Part shown: piece by piece, positions 1 to 12,440 of the stretch
Position numbering within the stretch: the first letter of the stretch is position 1
Layout: the number at the start of each line of letters is the position of its first letter
Source: Pratylenchus scribneri
Lineage: Eukaryota; Nematoda; Chromadorea; Rhabditida; Pratylenchidae
Assembly (NCBI GenBank): GCA_030063045.1
Contig: JAQSEB010000011.1
Span: 1,240,001 to 1,304,000, forward strand
Direction: 5' to 3'
DNA: 64,000 nucleotides
Program-made: the position numbers and the translations under genes
The notes under the pieces: generated by a model
Seen by the model: the letters and a program-made list of their open reading frames with translations, nothing else
Databases searched by the model: none
Told to the model about the DNA's origin: nothing

Positions 1-49
1 CAAGAGATTTTTTTCTATTTTTCTTGCCACCACATATTTTACTGTGAAA

Positions 50-3000
50 ATGAACTATGATAATCAACAAAAGCAACAATTGGAGGAACCAGGAAATGCG
101 CAAAAACAATTGGATTATTCGTGTAAGTTTTTAGCCTAAATATGATCAAAATTAAAAGTTTAATTTTTCAGCCGATATTGCCCAACCACAATCCTCAAAT
201 CAAACAGCTCCAGAGGCATCCACCTCAATGGCAGAAGACACAGATAAGCCAAAATGTGCGGTTTGTGGCGAGGAAAATGCCAAAATGCATTACGGGGTAT
301 TGGCTTGTTTGGGATGCAAGGTCAACTTTTTATTCTTAATTATTTTTAATTAAATAATTTCGTCTTTTTTAAGGGCTTCTTCCGTCGCGCACTGAAAAAG
401 CTGAATGAATATGAATGTTTGCGCAGCAATAATTGCATCATTGATAAACGTTCGTTTTCGACTTCTTTCATTCGGCAAATTTTGATTATTTCGCTAAAAA
501 TGCTTCCACAATTTTTAAGAGGAACGCAATTCCTGCAGATCTTGCCGCCTTCAAAAATGTCTCGACGTTGGAATGGATCCGGCAGGCAATTTTAAATAAA
601 TTTATAAAAATTTTAATGAACAAAAAAATTAAAAAAACAAATTAAATTTAATTCCATTAAAAATATTTTTTTCCAGCCGTCCGTCCTGACCGTGATTTCA
701 CTGGAAAGCAGCAATTGGCCCGTCGATTTTCCCATTCAAAAGGGAGTAGCCAGAAATCCTCTCAGCCAACGGGAAAATGCAGTGGAGTGCGTAAAGGAGG
801 AGGAGGAAGGGATGAGGAGACCACCGGCAATTGGGCCCATCGTCTTCCGGTGGAAATGCGCACAATGGTGATGACATTACAGAATATTGAGGCAAAGGTG
901 AGCAAATTTGCCATCTATAATTAAAACTTGATTCCCGAATTATTAATGAGATTTATTTGAATTTTAAAATTCAAGTAAATTTGCATAGTTATTAAAAAAA
1001 TTTTTGAATAAATCTCTAAAAATTATTTAAATATAATTTTGGCCCATTTTTAAAGGTTGTGCACGGCGATACGGCAAAGGACGCAGCAGAAATTTATCCA
1101 TTGAGGATCAACACAATCCGTGAAATCATCGAAGAGCCAACCAAATTGAGGGGAAGACGCACCGAAATGCGCTATGAGCCATACAGGTAAAAAAAGGAAA
1201 ACATTTCTATAATTATTTATTATTTAGAATGGCAAAGAACGAAGAATTTTCCGTGATTGTCTATCGTAGATTGATTGCAGCCATTGATTGGGTCGAAATG
1301 TTGGCCGAACGAATGGGTGGCCTTTCGATTGAGGATCGGTGAGTGAGCTAATTTTATTTTTTGCTTGTAGATTCATAAAAAAATGGATCAATATTTAAAA
1401 TTTACCCTGTAAAAATGGATTTAAATTGTTTAAATGCCTTAAAGAATAAATTTGATATTCATTTCTCATTTTTATTTTATAGTATTGCTCTGGTCAAATC
1501 CTGCTTTGGTCCCCTGACACTGTTCAAATGTTCAGCGAGAACGGCGGTTGTGACCAGCAATGAGAATTTGCTTTGCCTTTGCAATTTTGCCTATGTTCCA
1601 CGCGAAATCAACAAAGCATACAACGACGCATAGTTTTGTTTTTTTATTCTTGGAAAATTATATTAAAAATTAGTCAAATATTTTAATTTTTTTCAATTTA
1701 AAATAACCTAAGTTTTATAAGAATTCATTTAAAAAAATTTAAAATAATTAAATAATTATTTCCATCAAAAATTTTAGTCATCTGGAAAATGGCCTCGTGG
1801 ACCGGCTCCTCAACGAATTGGTTGCCCCATTTCGGAAAATTCATTTAGCCGAGGAGGAAATAGTTGTGAATAATTTTTAAAAATGGAATTTTCCAATAAA
1901 AATAACAATTTTCATGCCAGGTTTGTGTGTCGGCCATCATTGTGCTGAATCCAAGTTTTTTGGGATTTTTTTTAAATTAATTTTTATAATTTTAGTGGCG
2001 AGGGATTTGTCAGAAAATGCGGCCGAAAAAGTTCAACTACGAAATCGAGTCTACACGACACTTTATCAAATTATTAAAGTAAGTTTGTTTTTAATTGACA
2101 ATTTTAATGATATTTCGACCATTTTGTCAAGGAATGTCGCCCAAATTGTAACACAAATTCCACATTTGGAAATTTATTGCTCTATTTGCCGATTATTACG
2201 GTAGGTCGAATAGGAATGAATAGAAATTTTGGGTGAAAGAAAAATGCAAATGAAATTTCCACACCAAATTAAATTATAAATAGCAAATTTTTAAACATTT
2301 TTATTCATTTAGGAGGCAGAAGGTTGCTATAAGTAAGAAAATAAGTCAAATTTATATTCAATTATTCAAACTTATTGACCAGTAGCAAATTTAACCCATT
2401 ATTAATTAATAAACCTCCCAAATTTAGTCCTTAGCCAATGCAATGAGCGACAATTTGCGTTTTGCGCAAACATTTTCCGCACATGGAGGAAGTCCTTTGC
2501 TGACCAGTCTATTCGGCTGTTTTCCCGTCGAGCCATTTGTGGATTCGGAAATGGCACTGGTCAAAGCGGTTGAGGGAAAATGCAGAGAAAAATCGCCATC
2601 AGCTGCTGCTGAAAAATGTGTGCAAACAGAAAAAGAGAAGAAAAACAAAGAGAAGAAGAATGAAGGAACAATGTTGCAAAAACAAAAACGGCGCCAATCC
2701 GATGCAGGCACTCAAACTGAATGGAAATCACAATTGGTCAGTTAAATTCAATTTAAATAATATAATTTAATTAAGCTGGGGTCAAAAATTGAAGATTAAA
2801 TCTTGATTAAAAATGTGCTTGGGAAAAATCATTTCACACATTCATTACAGAATCAAATAACGCGAAAACGCCGTCTCTGTCCATTGGCATCTGTGGAGGA
2901 AAGCAATGAATTTCGCCTGCTGAAAGCCCCATGTTCCTTTACCCTCACGGAAATGTTCGACGATCGAATCAATAGCAATAACGATGATATTGCTGGGAGA

Positions 3001-5630
3001 ATGGAGGAAGAAGAAGGCAATATGGAAAAGAATGATGGGAACAATGCAACATTGCCATTTGGTTTGGAAAATCGGCGCTTGATTCGGACAACAAGCTATG
3101 TGAGTTTAAATCAAATTTTTTGAGATTAAAATTATAAAGGACATTTCGGATGAAAAACACAATTATTTTTCAGAATAAAATATCAGAATTCCAATCGCAA
3201 ATCAGAATTAAAATTACAAATCAGAATTAAAATTACAAATCAGAATTACAATTACAATCGCAAATCAGAATTACAATTACAATCGCAAATCAGAGTTACA
3301 ATTACAATCGCAAATCAGAATTACAATTACAATCGCAAATCAGAATCAGAAATACAATTACAAATCAGAATTACAATTACAAATCAGAATTACAATTACA
3401 AATCAGAATTACAATTACAATCGCAAATCAGAATTACAATTACAATCGCAAATCAGAATCAGAAATACAATTACAAATCAGAATTACAATTACAAATCAG
3501 AATTACAATTACAATCGCAAATCAGAATCAGAAATACAATTACAAATCAGAATTACAATTACAAATCAGAATTACAATTACAAATCAGAATTACAATTAC
3601 AATCGCAAATCAGAATCAGAAATACAATTACAAATCAGAATTACAATTACAAATCAGAATTACAATTACAATCGCAAATCAGAATTACAATTACAATCGC
3701 AAATCAGAATCAGAAATACAATTACAAATCAGAATTACAATTACAAATCAGAATTACAATTACAAATCAGAATTACAATTACAATCGCAAATCAGAATTA
3801 CAATTACAATCGCAAATCAGAATCAGAAATACAATTACAAATCAGAATTACAATTACAATCGCAAATCAGAATCAGAAATACAATTACAAATCAGAATTA
3901 CAATTACAATCGCAAATCAGAATCAGAAATACAATTACAAATCAGAATTACAATTACAATCGCAAATCAGAATCAGAAATACAATTACAAATCAGAATTA
4001 AAATTACAATCGCAAATCAGAATCAGAAATACAATTACAAATCAGAATTAAAATTACAAATCAGAATTAAAATTACAATCGCAAATCAGAATCAGAAATA
4101 CAATTACAAATCAGAATTAAAATTACAAATCAGAATTAAAATTACAAATCAGAATTACAATTACAATCGCAAATCAGAATCAGAAATACAATTACAAATC
4201 AGAATTACAATTACAAATCAGAATTACAATTACAATCGCAAATCAGAATTACAATTACAATCGCAAATCAGAATCAGAAATACAATTACAAATCAGAATT
4301 ACAATTACAAATCAGAATTACAATTACAATCGCAAATCAGAATTACAATTACAATCGCAAATCAGAATCAGAAATACAATTACAAATCAGAATTACAATT
4401 ACAATCGCAAATCAGAAATTACAATTACAAATCAGAATTACAATTACAATCGCAAATCAGAATTACAATTACAATCGCAAATCAGAATCAGAAATACAAT
4501 TACAAATCAGAATTACAATTACAAATCAGAATTACAATTACAATCGCAAATCAGAATTACAATTACAAATCAGAATTACAATTACAATCGCAAATCAGAA
4601 TTACAATTACAAATCAGAATTACAATCGCAAATCAGAATTACAATTACAAATCAGAATTACAATTACAATCGCAAATCAGAATTACAATTACAAATCAGA
4701 ATTACAATTACAAATCAGAATTACAATTACAATCGCAAATCAGAATTACAATTACAAATCAGAATTACAATTACAAATCAGAATTACAATTACAATCGCA
4801 AATCAGAATTACAATTACAATCGCAAATCAGAATCAGAAATACAATTACAAATCAGAATTACAATTACAAATCAGAATTACAATTACAATCGCAAATCGG
4901 AATTACAATTACAAATCAGAATTACAATTACAATCGCAAATCAGAATTACAATTACAATCGCAAATCAGAATTACAATTACAATCGCAAATCAGAATTAA
5001 AAATAACAAATCAGAACAATTACACAATTCCTTTCCAAACTTTTTCAGCAACAAGTGCACCAGCAAAAGGGAATTGAAGAGCAAAAAGAATTCCGGAGAC
5101 CATCGGCAACATGGACTAATGCGCCATCTCAAAACCAATCCCATGGTCAACAACAAGCACAAAATTGGCCACAACAACAGGGCTCTTGGCAAACCAATTC
5201 AACATCAACTGCGAGGGGAATTCCTGCGATAAATCCACCCACCACCCAAATTCAGGGCCTTTTTCTCAACGAGCCATCTTCCTCTTCGCAACAACAACAT
5301 TTTCAAGGGATACAACAATGCACTGCCCAATGGACTATGCCGCCCACATCATCCATAATGCAACCAAATTATCCGCCAACTTTCCAACAAACATTTTCGC
5401 CCACTTATTTGCTTTGTTCATCCTCAATTTCTCCCCATTTTGCCCCAAATATTCCAACAACACAAATTCATTATTCTCAGTCAGCAGCACAATATTTTCC
5501 TCAACAATTTGACTGTGCTCCATCATTTAATCCACAAGAACCACAAAGTCAACAACAATATTTCACATATCTCACAGTCAATCCTCAACAACAATTTTAC
5601 AACGATAATAATCATAATAATAATAATTAA
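50..5630 (+). CDS. Nuclear hormone receptor, copy 1 (HNF4-like nematode NHR)
   Basis: Ligand-type transcription factor, nuclear. Fifteen exons fit in phase (50-122, 172-320, 374-449, 520-585, 677-897, 1056-1186, 1228-1338, 1483-1632, 1778-1865, 1921-1954, 1996-2078, 2132-2200, 2428-2736, 2851-3099, 5049-5630), giving 796 residues. The C4 DNA-binding domain is complete: first finger C-x2-C-x13-C-x2-C with P-box CLGCKG, second finger C-x5-C-x9-C-x2-C, then the RPDRD extension. The ligand-binding domain contains LENGLVDRLLNELV, NLLLYLPIIT and MSDNLRFAQTFS. The tail exon is Gln/Pro/Asn-rich. Intron 4 has a GC donor (CAG|GCAATT). Intron 14 (3100-5048) is filled by a minisatellite. The start is the ATG at 50. 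I cannot name a C. elegans orthologue; the large nematode NHR expansion makes that unsafe. Confidence 0.9.
3181..5020. repeat. Intronic A-rich minisatellite, array 1
   Basis: About 1.84 kb made of CAGAATTACAATTACAAAT (19 bases) and 25-base variants that carry an extra six-base step (TACAAT or CAGAAT) or the CGCAAAT ending. It lies wholly inside intron 14 of the nuclear receptor. The same family fills introns at 15598-20245 and 48897-49545. The array has no gene of its own; reading frames in it are open only because the unit lacks stops. Confidence 0.97.
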
Positions 5631-6309
5631 TCATTTATTTCCTTTCAATGTGATTTTGTGATTGATATTAAAATTTTATTTGTGATTTGATAAATGAATA
5701 AATATTTAAATTTTTTTGAATTTTAACTTTATAATTTGATAAACATAAATTCATAAAATATTTAAATGTAGAATGATGAAAGTACTCTGAGGATTAATGA
5801 TTTCAATGATATTAAGGTTTTTCAAGTGCCATCACACCTGCCATCCATCAATTGCGCCTTTAATTTTGAAAGTGAATGAAAGATATTGCCGTGCGGTGTG
5901 CAAGCGACGACATTTATTGGTTTTCAGGTTCGTATAATTAAAATTATAAATGTGGAGAGGGGGGCAAATAAGTATTAATCAAAAAAAAGTAAAATTGACC
6001 GGAAGTTCTCAGCTAAACAAAATTGGATCTATAGAAACCTTGACTTTCAAAGTCAAATCCTCCCACCCATTTAATTAATTATTAATTTAATATAGTCTGG
6101 CGAGTTTCATCTTCCTAAATCCTCCGACTCCCCGGTCCCCGCTAAATCCTCCATCCACCACCTCATATACAAAAAGAAAAAACCACAAACACCTCACTTT
6201 CCCCTTCCAAAATCCATCATTGGCCTCTCCTCAAGGCCACCACTTCCATAAGGCCAAATCAATAATTTGTGCTTTGGGGTAAGGGAAGGGAAGACCCCTT
6301 TTTGCCTTT
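5631..6309. other. 3' flank of receptor copy 1, to the duplication edge
   Basis: Non-coding. A polyadenylation-type AATAAA is at 5697-5702, 67 bases after the stop. The duplicated block ends at 6309, after which this copy and the second copy (42805) share no sequence. Confidence 0.6.
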
Positions 6310-6335
6310 CACTCAATAATAATTAAGAAAGAAAC

Positions 6336-7275
6336 CTCGGATTTTGGTAATGCCGAATCATCGCCAAACAATTCGCACGTGTACAGCATTTTGGATGGTT
6401 TTTTCGGTTTTCCCCCCGGTTGACCATTTGCATCGCCGCCCTCTTCCTTCTGTTGGCCTTGACGTTTTCGTTGTTCCTCTTCCAGCTCCTTCCTCGCTTG
6501 CTCTCGAACCATTCGCTGCATTGGAGTCAATTTTGAATTCAATTGGGACTGCTGGGCCATTCGCCTTTCAGCCGCCTCCGCCAACATATTCACATCGGGA
6601 CGAGTAGGACTCTGAAGATTTGAGGAAATATAAATAATTGAATTGTTATTTTATTAAATGGGTTTTCATTGTATTTTACTCGATAATAATCGGTCCAAAA
6701 TTTGATTTGGTTAAATTAAATTAAGTCTAAACTGGTAAACAAATCAGCTTAAATTAGAATATGAAGGAAAAGGAAGAAGAGGTTCATAGAGATGGACATA
6801 GGAAAAAGGATGAAGATGCCAATATGAAGGATGAAAAAGGAAGAAGGAGATGTTCAGAGATATGAAGATGCGAATATAGGAGGATTAAGGATGAAAAAGG
6901 AAGAAGAGGCTCATAGTCATAGAGAATGCGAATATGGAGGATGAATGAAGAATAAATGTTCAGGAAAAATGAGGAAGCTTTCATCATAGGATATTCCGCT
7001 TTGTTTTTGAACCTTTTCTAATTTAGACCTATCCCAACCTGTGTTTCCAATTAAACTCTAAATCGTACTTATTTACACCATTTAATTTGTAAGCTTATTA
7101 TTGCAAAAAATTAAAAAACCTTTGGCGACAATGATGAAGCATTAGACCCGCACGGACGTTGCTGTTGTTCTCGACGCTGTGGGTAATCATCCCCAAGTGC
7201 ATAGCCTTGCCCTGCCTCTTTGAATTGTTTGTCCAATTTCTTCTTCTTGATGAACTTTTTGATAGTGTCGAACAT
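6336..7275 (-). CDS. UBXN6: UBXN6/UBXD1, 5' part only (cut at duplication edge)
   Basis: UBXN6 is a cofactor of the p97/VCP ATPase. Exon 1 is 7275-7120 and exon 2 is 6611-6336, both phase 0, together 144 codons. The start MFDTIKKFIKKKKLDKQFK has the short basic amphipathic opening of the family. LAEAAERR followed by QRMVREQARKELEEEQ is the VIM-like region, and MLYTCELFGD matches the conserved block before the PUB domain. The PUB and UBX domains are missing: the donor at 6335/6334 opens an intron that runs only 26 bases before sequence of the plus-strand receptor begins at 6309. So the gene is broken by the duplication, or the assembly is misjoined there. An intron spanning the whole receptor is possible but less likely. 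eIF1A ends 231 bases upstream on the same strand, which could be an operon. Confidence 0.75.
6612..7119. repeat. Intron with degenerate purine-rich repeats
   Basis: Intron 1 of UBXN6. From about 6762 to 6960 the plus strand carries imperfect repeats of GGATGAAAAAGGAAGAAG and GATGCGAATAT-like pieces, about 70 to 80 bases apart. Confidence 0.6.
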
Positions 7276-7314
7276 TTTTCAAGTTGGTCGTTGTGCTTAT
7301 TTAACAATTTCGCT

Positions 7315-7340
7315 GGTTTTCGTTTGCTAAAAATGAATAA
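7315..7340 (-). other. Candidate trans-splice acceptor of UBXN6
   Basis: On the minus strand TTCATTTTTAG ends at about 7328, 52 bases before the UBXN6 start codon and downstream of the eIF1A stop. This is where a spliced leader would join if the two genes form an operon. It is inferred from the motif only. Confidence 0.3.
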
Positions 7341-7506
7341 ATATTAAATTAAACAAAAATTTGATAAGTTATTTAAAAATTTAAATATTTGTAAACAATA
7401 TAAAATCAATGAAGTCAATCAAATTTTATCATTTATCAAAACAATTTTAATTTTCCATTCCAATTAACTGTCAATTTAATTAAAGAAAAATAATATATTT
7501 TCCGAT

Positions 7507-8506
7507 TCATTTTCCCTTTCCTTTGGCCGGTGGTTTCCTTTCTTCCTCTTCATCATCCTCCTCTTCTTCTTCCTCCGATTCATCCTCATCGCTGCTTTCG
7601 CTCAATGAGAAATTCCGATCTTGCGCGGCGACCTCATCCTCGCTGAAGTGTTCACCCGAATCAACTTAAATTTAAAAAGTTATTAATCTTAACGTTTTAT
7701 ACAGTTAACTTTTTGGTACTAATGCACTTTGAATTGGAGAGAAAAAGGATGAGGATGAAGATGTTGAAGAAGAAGAGAGTGCTGAATATGATCTTCTTTG
7801 TCACCCTCATCATTATTTTCTTCTTCTTCATCATCCTCCTCATCATCATTATCTTCTTCTCCTCCTTCATCATCTTTTTTCCCTTCCAATCCTTAGACTG
7901 CATTATGCTTTATCAGTGACCAGAAATGGTCGCTAGAAGCTATTTGGTAATAATCGTCAAATCCCAATTTCAAGGTCTCGCTCTACCTACCACCTTCATC
8001 AATTTAATTTAGGTTTGAATTGACTAACCGAATTCGACACCTCCCGCATCCTCTTCGTCGCCTCCTTCATTGAGTTTGGTGCTCTCCGGCAATTGACCAG
8101 AATTTTTCAATATTCGTGCCTCGTCCGGCGTGTACTTGAGAATTACATCCGCCTAATAAGTTGCGTTTGTTATTTAAGATTAAGAAAATTGAGAAAACCT
8201 TGTCATCTTGGTAGTCGCGAAGTCCGACGAGAATGATGTCACCAGTGTTTATCCAAACCTTTTTGCGCAATTTGCCGCGAATATGGCACAGTCGGTTCTT
8301 ACCATCAAAACAAAATGCTGTCAGCCGGCCATTGCCCAACATTTTCATCACTTGCGCATATGCTTAAATTAGAATTTAAAGTTGTTTTTTCCTGTGCTTT
8401 TACCTTGATTATTGCCGTCTTTCTCGATCAATTCCCGTTTCATAACGTCATTTTCATTCTTCCCTCTTCGACGATTCTTGCCTCCTTTTCCCTTATTTTT
8501 CGGCAT
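7507..8506 (-). CDS. EIF1A: Translation initiation factor eIF1A
   Basis: eIF1A binds the ribosomal A site in the 43S complex and supports scanning. Exons 8506-8404, 8362-8199, 8152-8029 and 7664-7507 give 182 residues in frame. The basic start [18 protein letters not shown] is followed by the OB-fold: [41 protein letters not shown], then KYTPDEAR. The C-terminus is acidic ([18 protein letters not shown]) but ends in a basic KGKGK, unlike the DDI-type end of the human protein. Intron 3 holds a second acidic reading frame (about 7795-7885) with a usable acceptor but no matching donor, so an alternative tail exon is possible. The gene is on the same strand as the CCCH gene upstream and UBXN6 downstream. 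Confidence 0.95.
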
Positions 8507-9236
8507 ATTTATTTATGGAATAGATTTTTAATTCAATCTAACAAATTAAAAATGGGAAATCGATGCTGATACTTTGTACAATTTTACATATTTATATTAG
8601 ATTTGGCATTTGGGGATGTGTGTGAACAATGCTTAATGAATTAGAAGGAATGGTTGTATATTTAAGGTCCTAATTTCTAAAAGTAAATTTGAACCGGTTT
8701 GGTTTGATGGAATTTGATGATGGCGAAAACCAATTGAGAAATTCTAATTTCAAAACCGTTTTTACTTATTTGTTTTGATTCTTTCCTTCACTTCACTTCA
8801 ATGAATTGGATGGATATAATTTCATTCGCTGTTTTTTTAAATAAAGTAAAAAAACACTTAAAAGAAGAAAGCTATCAACTCAACTTTATTTTTCTTCAAA
8901 TTTTGCTTCACATTTTACAAATAAAATATAAAATATTAGGATTGCCGATTATCACAAATTATGAAAAAAAAAACAAATTGTGTTAAAACCATTTTATTCT
9001 GTTTAATGTAAAATTAAATGTGATGGGTGTAGAAAAGAATGGAAAAGAAAATCAAGGTTTAAAATTAGATGATTTTTTGGAGGATAACCACAAGAAAATT
9101 AAAATTATTTTTGTTTGAAATTAAAGTTTTTGGGATTTCAAATTGAGAAGAGGAATTAAGGAATCATAGAAAGAATAAAATTAATGGTTAAATACACAAC
9201 AACAAAAAATACAAAACATTTAATTTTGGTTGATTT
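8507..9236. other. Intergenic, no gene seen
   Basis: AT-rich spacer between the 3' end of the CCCH gene and the start of eIF1A, both on the minus strand. It should hold the eIF1A promoter or leader acceptor. I see no coding exon. Confidence 0.5.
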
Positions 9237-10266
9237 TCAACGACGCAAAAATTCTTCGGGCGGCGGAAATGGGAATTGGGTGTTTCCGATCGGCGTTGAA
9301 GCGGTGAACAATGCATTTGGAATGCCATAACCATTCTGATCCACATAAGCGGGCGGGCTGATGAGCATATACGGTCCGGTGAATGGATGTCCAGTAAAAG
9401 CAGAGCCATATTGCGGATTCTGGAATTTGATGAATTAAAAATGGAGAAAAATAAGCGAATTTAAACCAACCGAAGTGATGGGCATGGGCAACGGATGTTG
9501 CTGCGGAAGAAACATTGGACCATTCATGGCACCGCCAACACCGTTGTTGAATGTGACGGCCGACAGAGCCAATGGACGACGATTCTCCTATAATTAATTT
9601 TGAATGTCAAATAATGAATTAGAAACGAAACCAGTGGTGAATTTGGTGGTGTGCGGTGCAGAAATTGGCAACGGTGACCATAATAGCAGAATCCAGTGCG
9701 GCTAAAGTTGCGGCAAAGCTTTGTTTTGTAGTTTGGATGCAACTGAAATTCCAAAATTTGTCATATTTTGAACAAATTTAAAAACAAACTTGGCGAATAC
9801 GCAACTCTCCCGGAATGTGTGCAAATCGGCATTGCTCTCCGTATTGGCATTGTCCGTTGCGCAGGAAACGTTTGCACATTTCAGTTTTGTAGGCCTCCTG
9901 ACGGCGCATGGCGCGTTGTTCATTGTTCCGTTGCGTGTCCGATTTGCGCTTGTCAGCCAAGAATTGTTCGAAGAGTCGATTGAATTCCTGTAAAAATGAT
10001 TTAATTAGATTGATTCGTAAAAATTGTTAAATCATTACTGCTTTTACCACCGCCTCGATTCTTTCCACCACATCCTTGAGTACATCTTCGCGAGCACCAT
10101 TTGCCAATTCAATTCCGCCGTTGTTATTGATTTGGTGACCGGCAGCATCAGAAAGTTGTTGCTGTTGTCGAATTGTTGGTGGCCACGATCGACGTTGTTG
10201 AATTCGAATTGTTGCCAATTCTCCCACCAAAGTGTTGACGATATTTTGCCCAAAATTCTCAGACAT
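9237..10266 (-). CDS. Tandem CCCH zinc-finger RNA-binding protein (TTP/OMA/POS-1 type)
   Basis: Likely a cytoplasmic regulator of mRNA stability or translation; in nematodes this family controls oocyte and early embryo mRNAs. Exons 10266-10048, 9987-9790, 9742-9632, 9587-9471 and 9419-9237 give 275 residues. Finger 1 is [19 protein letters not shown] and finger 2 is [19 protein letters not shown]. Each fits C-x8-C-x5-C-x3-H with the YKT lead-in, and the spacing is that of the tristetraprolin tandem pair. The N-terminal ~100 residues are Gln/Asn-rich with a helical [12 protein letters not shown] segment. The C-terminus is Pro/Tyr/Gly-rich and ends PPPEEFLRR. Which family member this is cannot be decided here. 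Confidence 0.9.
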
Positions 10267-12440
10267 TGTTGTTGGAAAATTGCGAATAAATTAGAAAATT
10301 TGTGAAGTTTGTTTAGATTTATTTTTCTGAAAAAACAAAATTTTTAATTAGTTAGTTTCATTTTTTACCTAATACTACACATACACACGACACTATTAAT
10401 TAATCAAATCATTTCATCATCAATGAAATACCTACTTAAAATCCTTAATCAATAATCAATCAACCAAGTCCAAGGTCCAAACTCAAATTTGTAAAAGATC
10501 TTTAAATTTTTTCTATGGATCGAAAGAAGTAGGAGGATATCGGCATTGCGACTTTTGTGGATGATAATTGATAATGAATTGTAGCGGAGGTTTCACATTA
10601 AATATTCGCATCACATCGATCGATTGAATGAGCCATGAGCGAAGTGAGAAGGGAAGGAAGTGAAGCGAATTGCGATTCGAAGCAAATTTTCTTTTACTGT
10701 CTAATTTATGTATTCTCTACTTTAATTACGATATAATTTTTTGAAACGAATTTATTTTTTTGAAATTGAAAAATAAGGGTTATTTTTTTACAGTAAGCTG
10801 TAAGCGTAATGCGTAAGTGCGTAAGCATCAACACTGATCATGATCACTGAATAAAAAGTTGGTTAAACCACCGATAATGCAATATCAACTCGTCTTACGT
10901 TTTGCAAATTATTCTAAAAAATGAATGGATTTTTTAATTGTTTTATTTTTTCAAAACAAATTCATGCAATACACAACGAACGAGTTTTGCCGTTTCTCTT
11001 CAATATTGCTACAAATTGTCATATTCGGTTTAAGTCTTCTCGTAAACCAAAATCTCGATTAGGCTTCATTGCATCTTTTCGGCGCCTTTGATCCTCATAA
11101 ATTCTTAACGGCTTTCAATGATGATGAACTTTTCCATCCATCCAAGACCATTTTCCAGAGCCCACCCATACACCCATTTTTGTTCAACGGATCGAGCGAA
11201 TCATCTTTTATTCCAACAAAATTATGCCGATTTTCGTTCCATCCCTCCCCCAAGTTTTGTTCTTCCAACAATTATGGGATTATGTGTGCCGAATCGAGTT
11301 TAAAAAGAAAGCAATGGGAAGGAGGGGAAGAAAATATTGGGCTTGTCACTCTCTTCCATGTTTTCGGGGGTTTGGTTGATCATCAAATCGGGCTTCTTCC
11401 ACCCAACCGCCCCAAAAGCCAAAATGAATGGGGAAGAACGCGCGACTCGGTTGACTGGGCGACTTCCATCGGTTCGGTTCGGCTCATCGGTCTTCCCTTT
11501 GCTGCTATGCTAATCGCCGGTGTCGCCAACCCATAGGAACAACCCGTTTTTGGAGATTGGCTCATCTCGGTTTTTTTGCCGCTGTTGTTGCTGCAATGGC
11601 TGGCAGCATTCCGCCCCATCTTTGCTGACCATTTGTCAATTGGATAGCGTCATCCACCAAAGAAGAAAGGGAAAATTGGAGGAGGAAAAAGGTTTTGGGA
11701 TGGAAAAAGGGGCAAACAAATGATGGAGGAAAAGCATAGAAGCTGGATGATATTGGGGCGTTGATGGCTTTCGCCGGCTGTCTTCTTGGCTTCTTCCCTT
11801 TTTTGGCTGGGGATGATTGAGTCGAGAAGCGCAGCAAATTTTCTTGGCTATTGCACACATTTGGGTGAGATCAGCTGCAGGAGAGAATTTCATTGACGGC
11901 TGGCATTGGGGTAATCGACGAGAAAGAAGCGGCTCATCAACTGCCCAACTTTCACCCAAATGATGATTCTGCGCAATCCCTTTTCCATCGCCCAGTGCCG
12001 GATGTTGAAGCAGGCGGAGGCTTCTTCCCCTCCCCCCCCCCCCCTTATTTGCCCTTTCCCGCTTTTTCAACCCTTCTAAAAAATATTCATAGCCATCAAT
12101 TTGTGCCCCCAATGCCCATCTCCCCACGCAAGTTAATCGAAAATGCTGCTTTCCTTCGTGCTTATTATGAAAATGAGAAGAGGAGGCAAGCCAATTTTGG
12201 GCGCATTCCATTCGCGCGATCATTTTTATTCTTTAATTTGTTTTTTTACTGGCTTCAATTATTAACATTTTTTCAATTTTATTTGAGGATTGTTCTACAC
12301 TCAAATTTTTCACCCTTTTTGCTCTCTTTTTTTAATCAAATTTATTGGCTATGATTCTTATCAATTCACCGAAATTCGAGCTTAAAGCCTTACATTCTCA
12401 TCCATTTTATTAATTATTTAACCAATTAAAAAGAAAGAAA
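10267..12440. other. Long intergenic region, no convincing gene
   Basis: Lies between two divergent genes, so it should hold both promoters. 11069-11536 (+) and 11636-12223 (-) are open but show no domain, no splice logic and only ordinary composition. A run of about 13 C lies near 12033. GC content is higher from about 11100 to 12200 than in the flanks. Confidence 0.45.

Larger units (their letters stand above)
1..6309. repeat. Segmental duplication, copy 1
   Basis: Matches 36497-42805 at a constant offset of 36496 bases, including the minisatellite, with no difference found in the stretches I compared and no length change. The left limit lies outside the window. The right edge is the end of CCCCTTTTTGCCTTT at 6309. 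Confidence 0.95.

Noticed and set aside
3181..5020. CRISPR-like regular repeats
   Set aside because: No unique spacers; units abut directly in a eukaryotic intron.
7697..7919. Met/Lys- or Ile/Phe-rich open frames on both strands
   Set aside because: A GA/TC-rich stretch inside the eIF1A intron; the only interesting frame is the acidic one, reported separately as doubtful.
11069..11536. 155-residue plus-strand open frame
   Set aside because: No recognisable motif, and no acceptor or donor links it to the next gene.
11636..12223. 195-residue minus-strand open frame, with an overlapping plus-strand frame at 11893-12354
   Set aside because: No signal, domain or intron logic on either strand; a GC-richer stretch makes chance frames longer.
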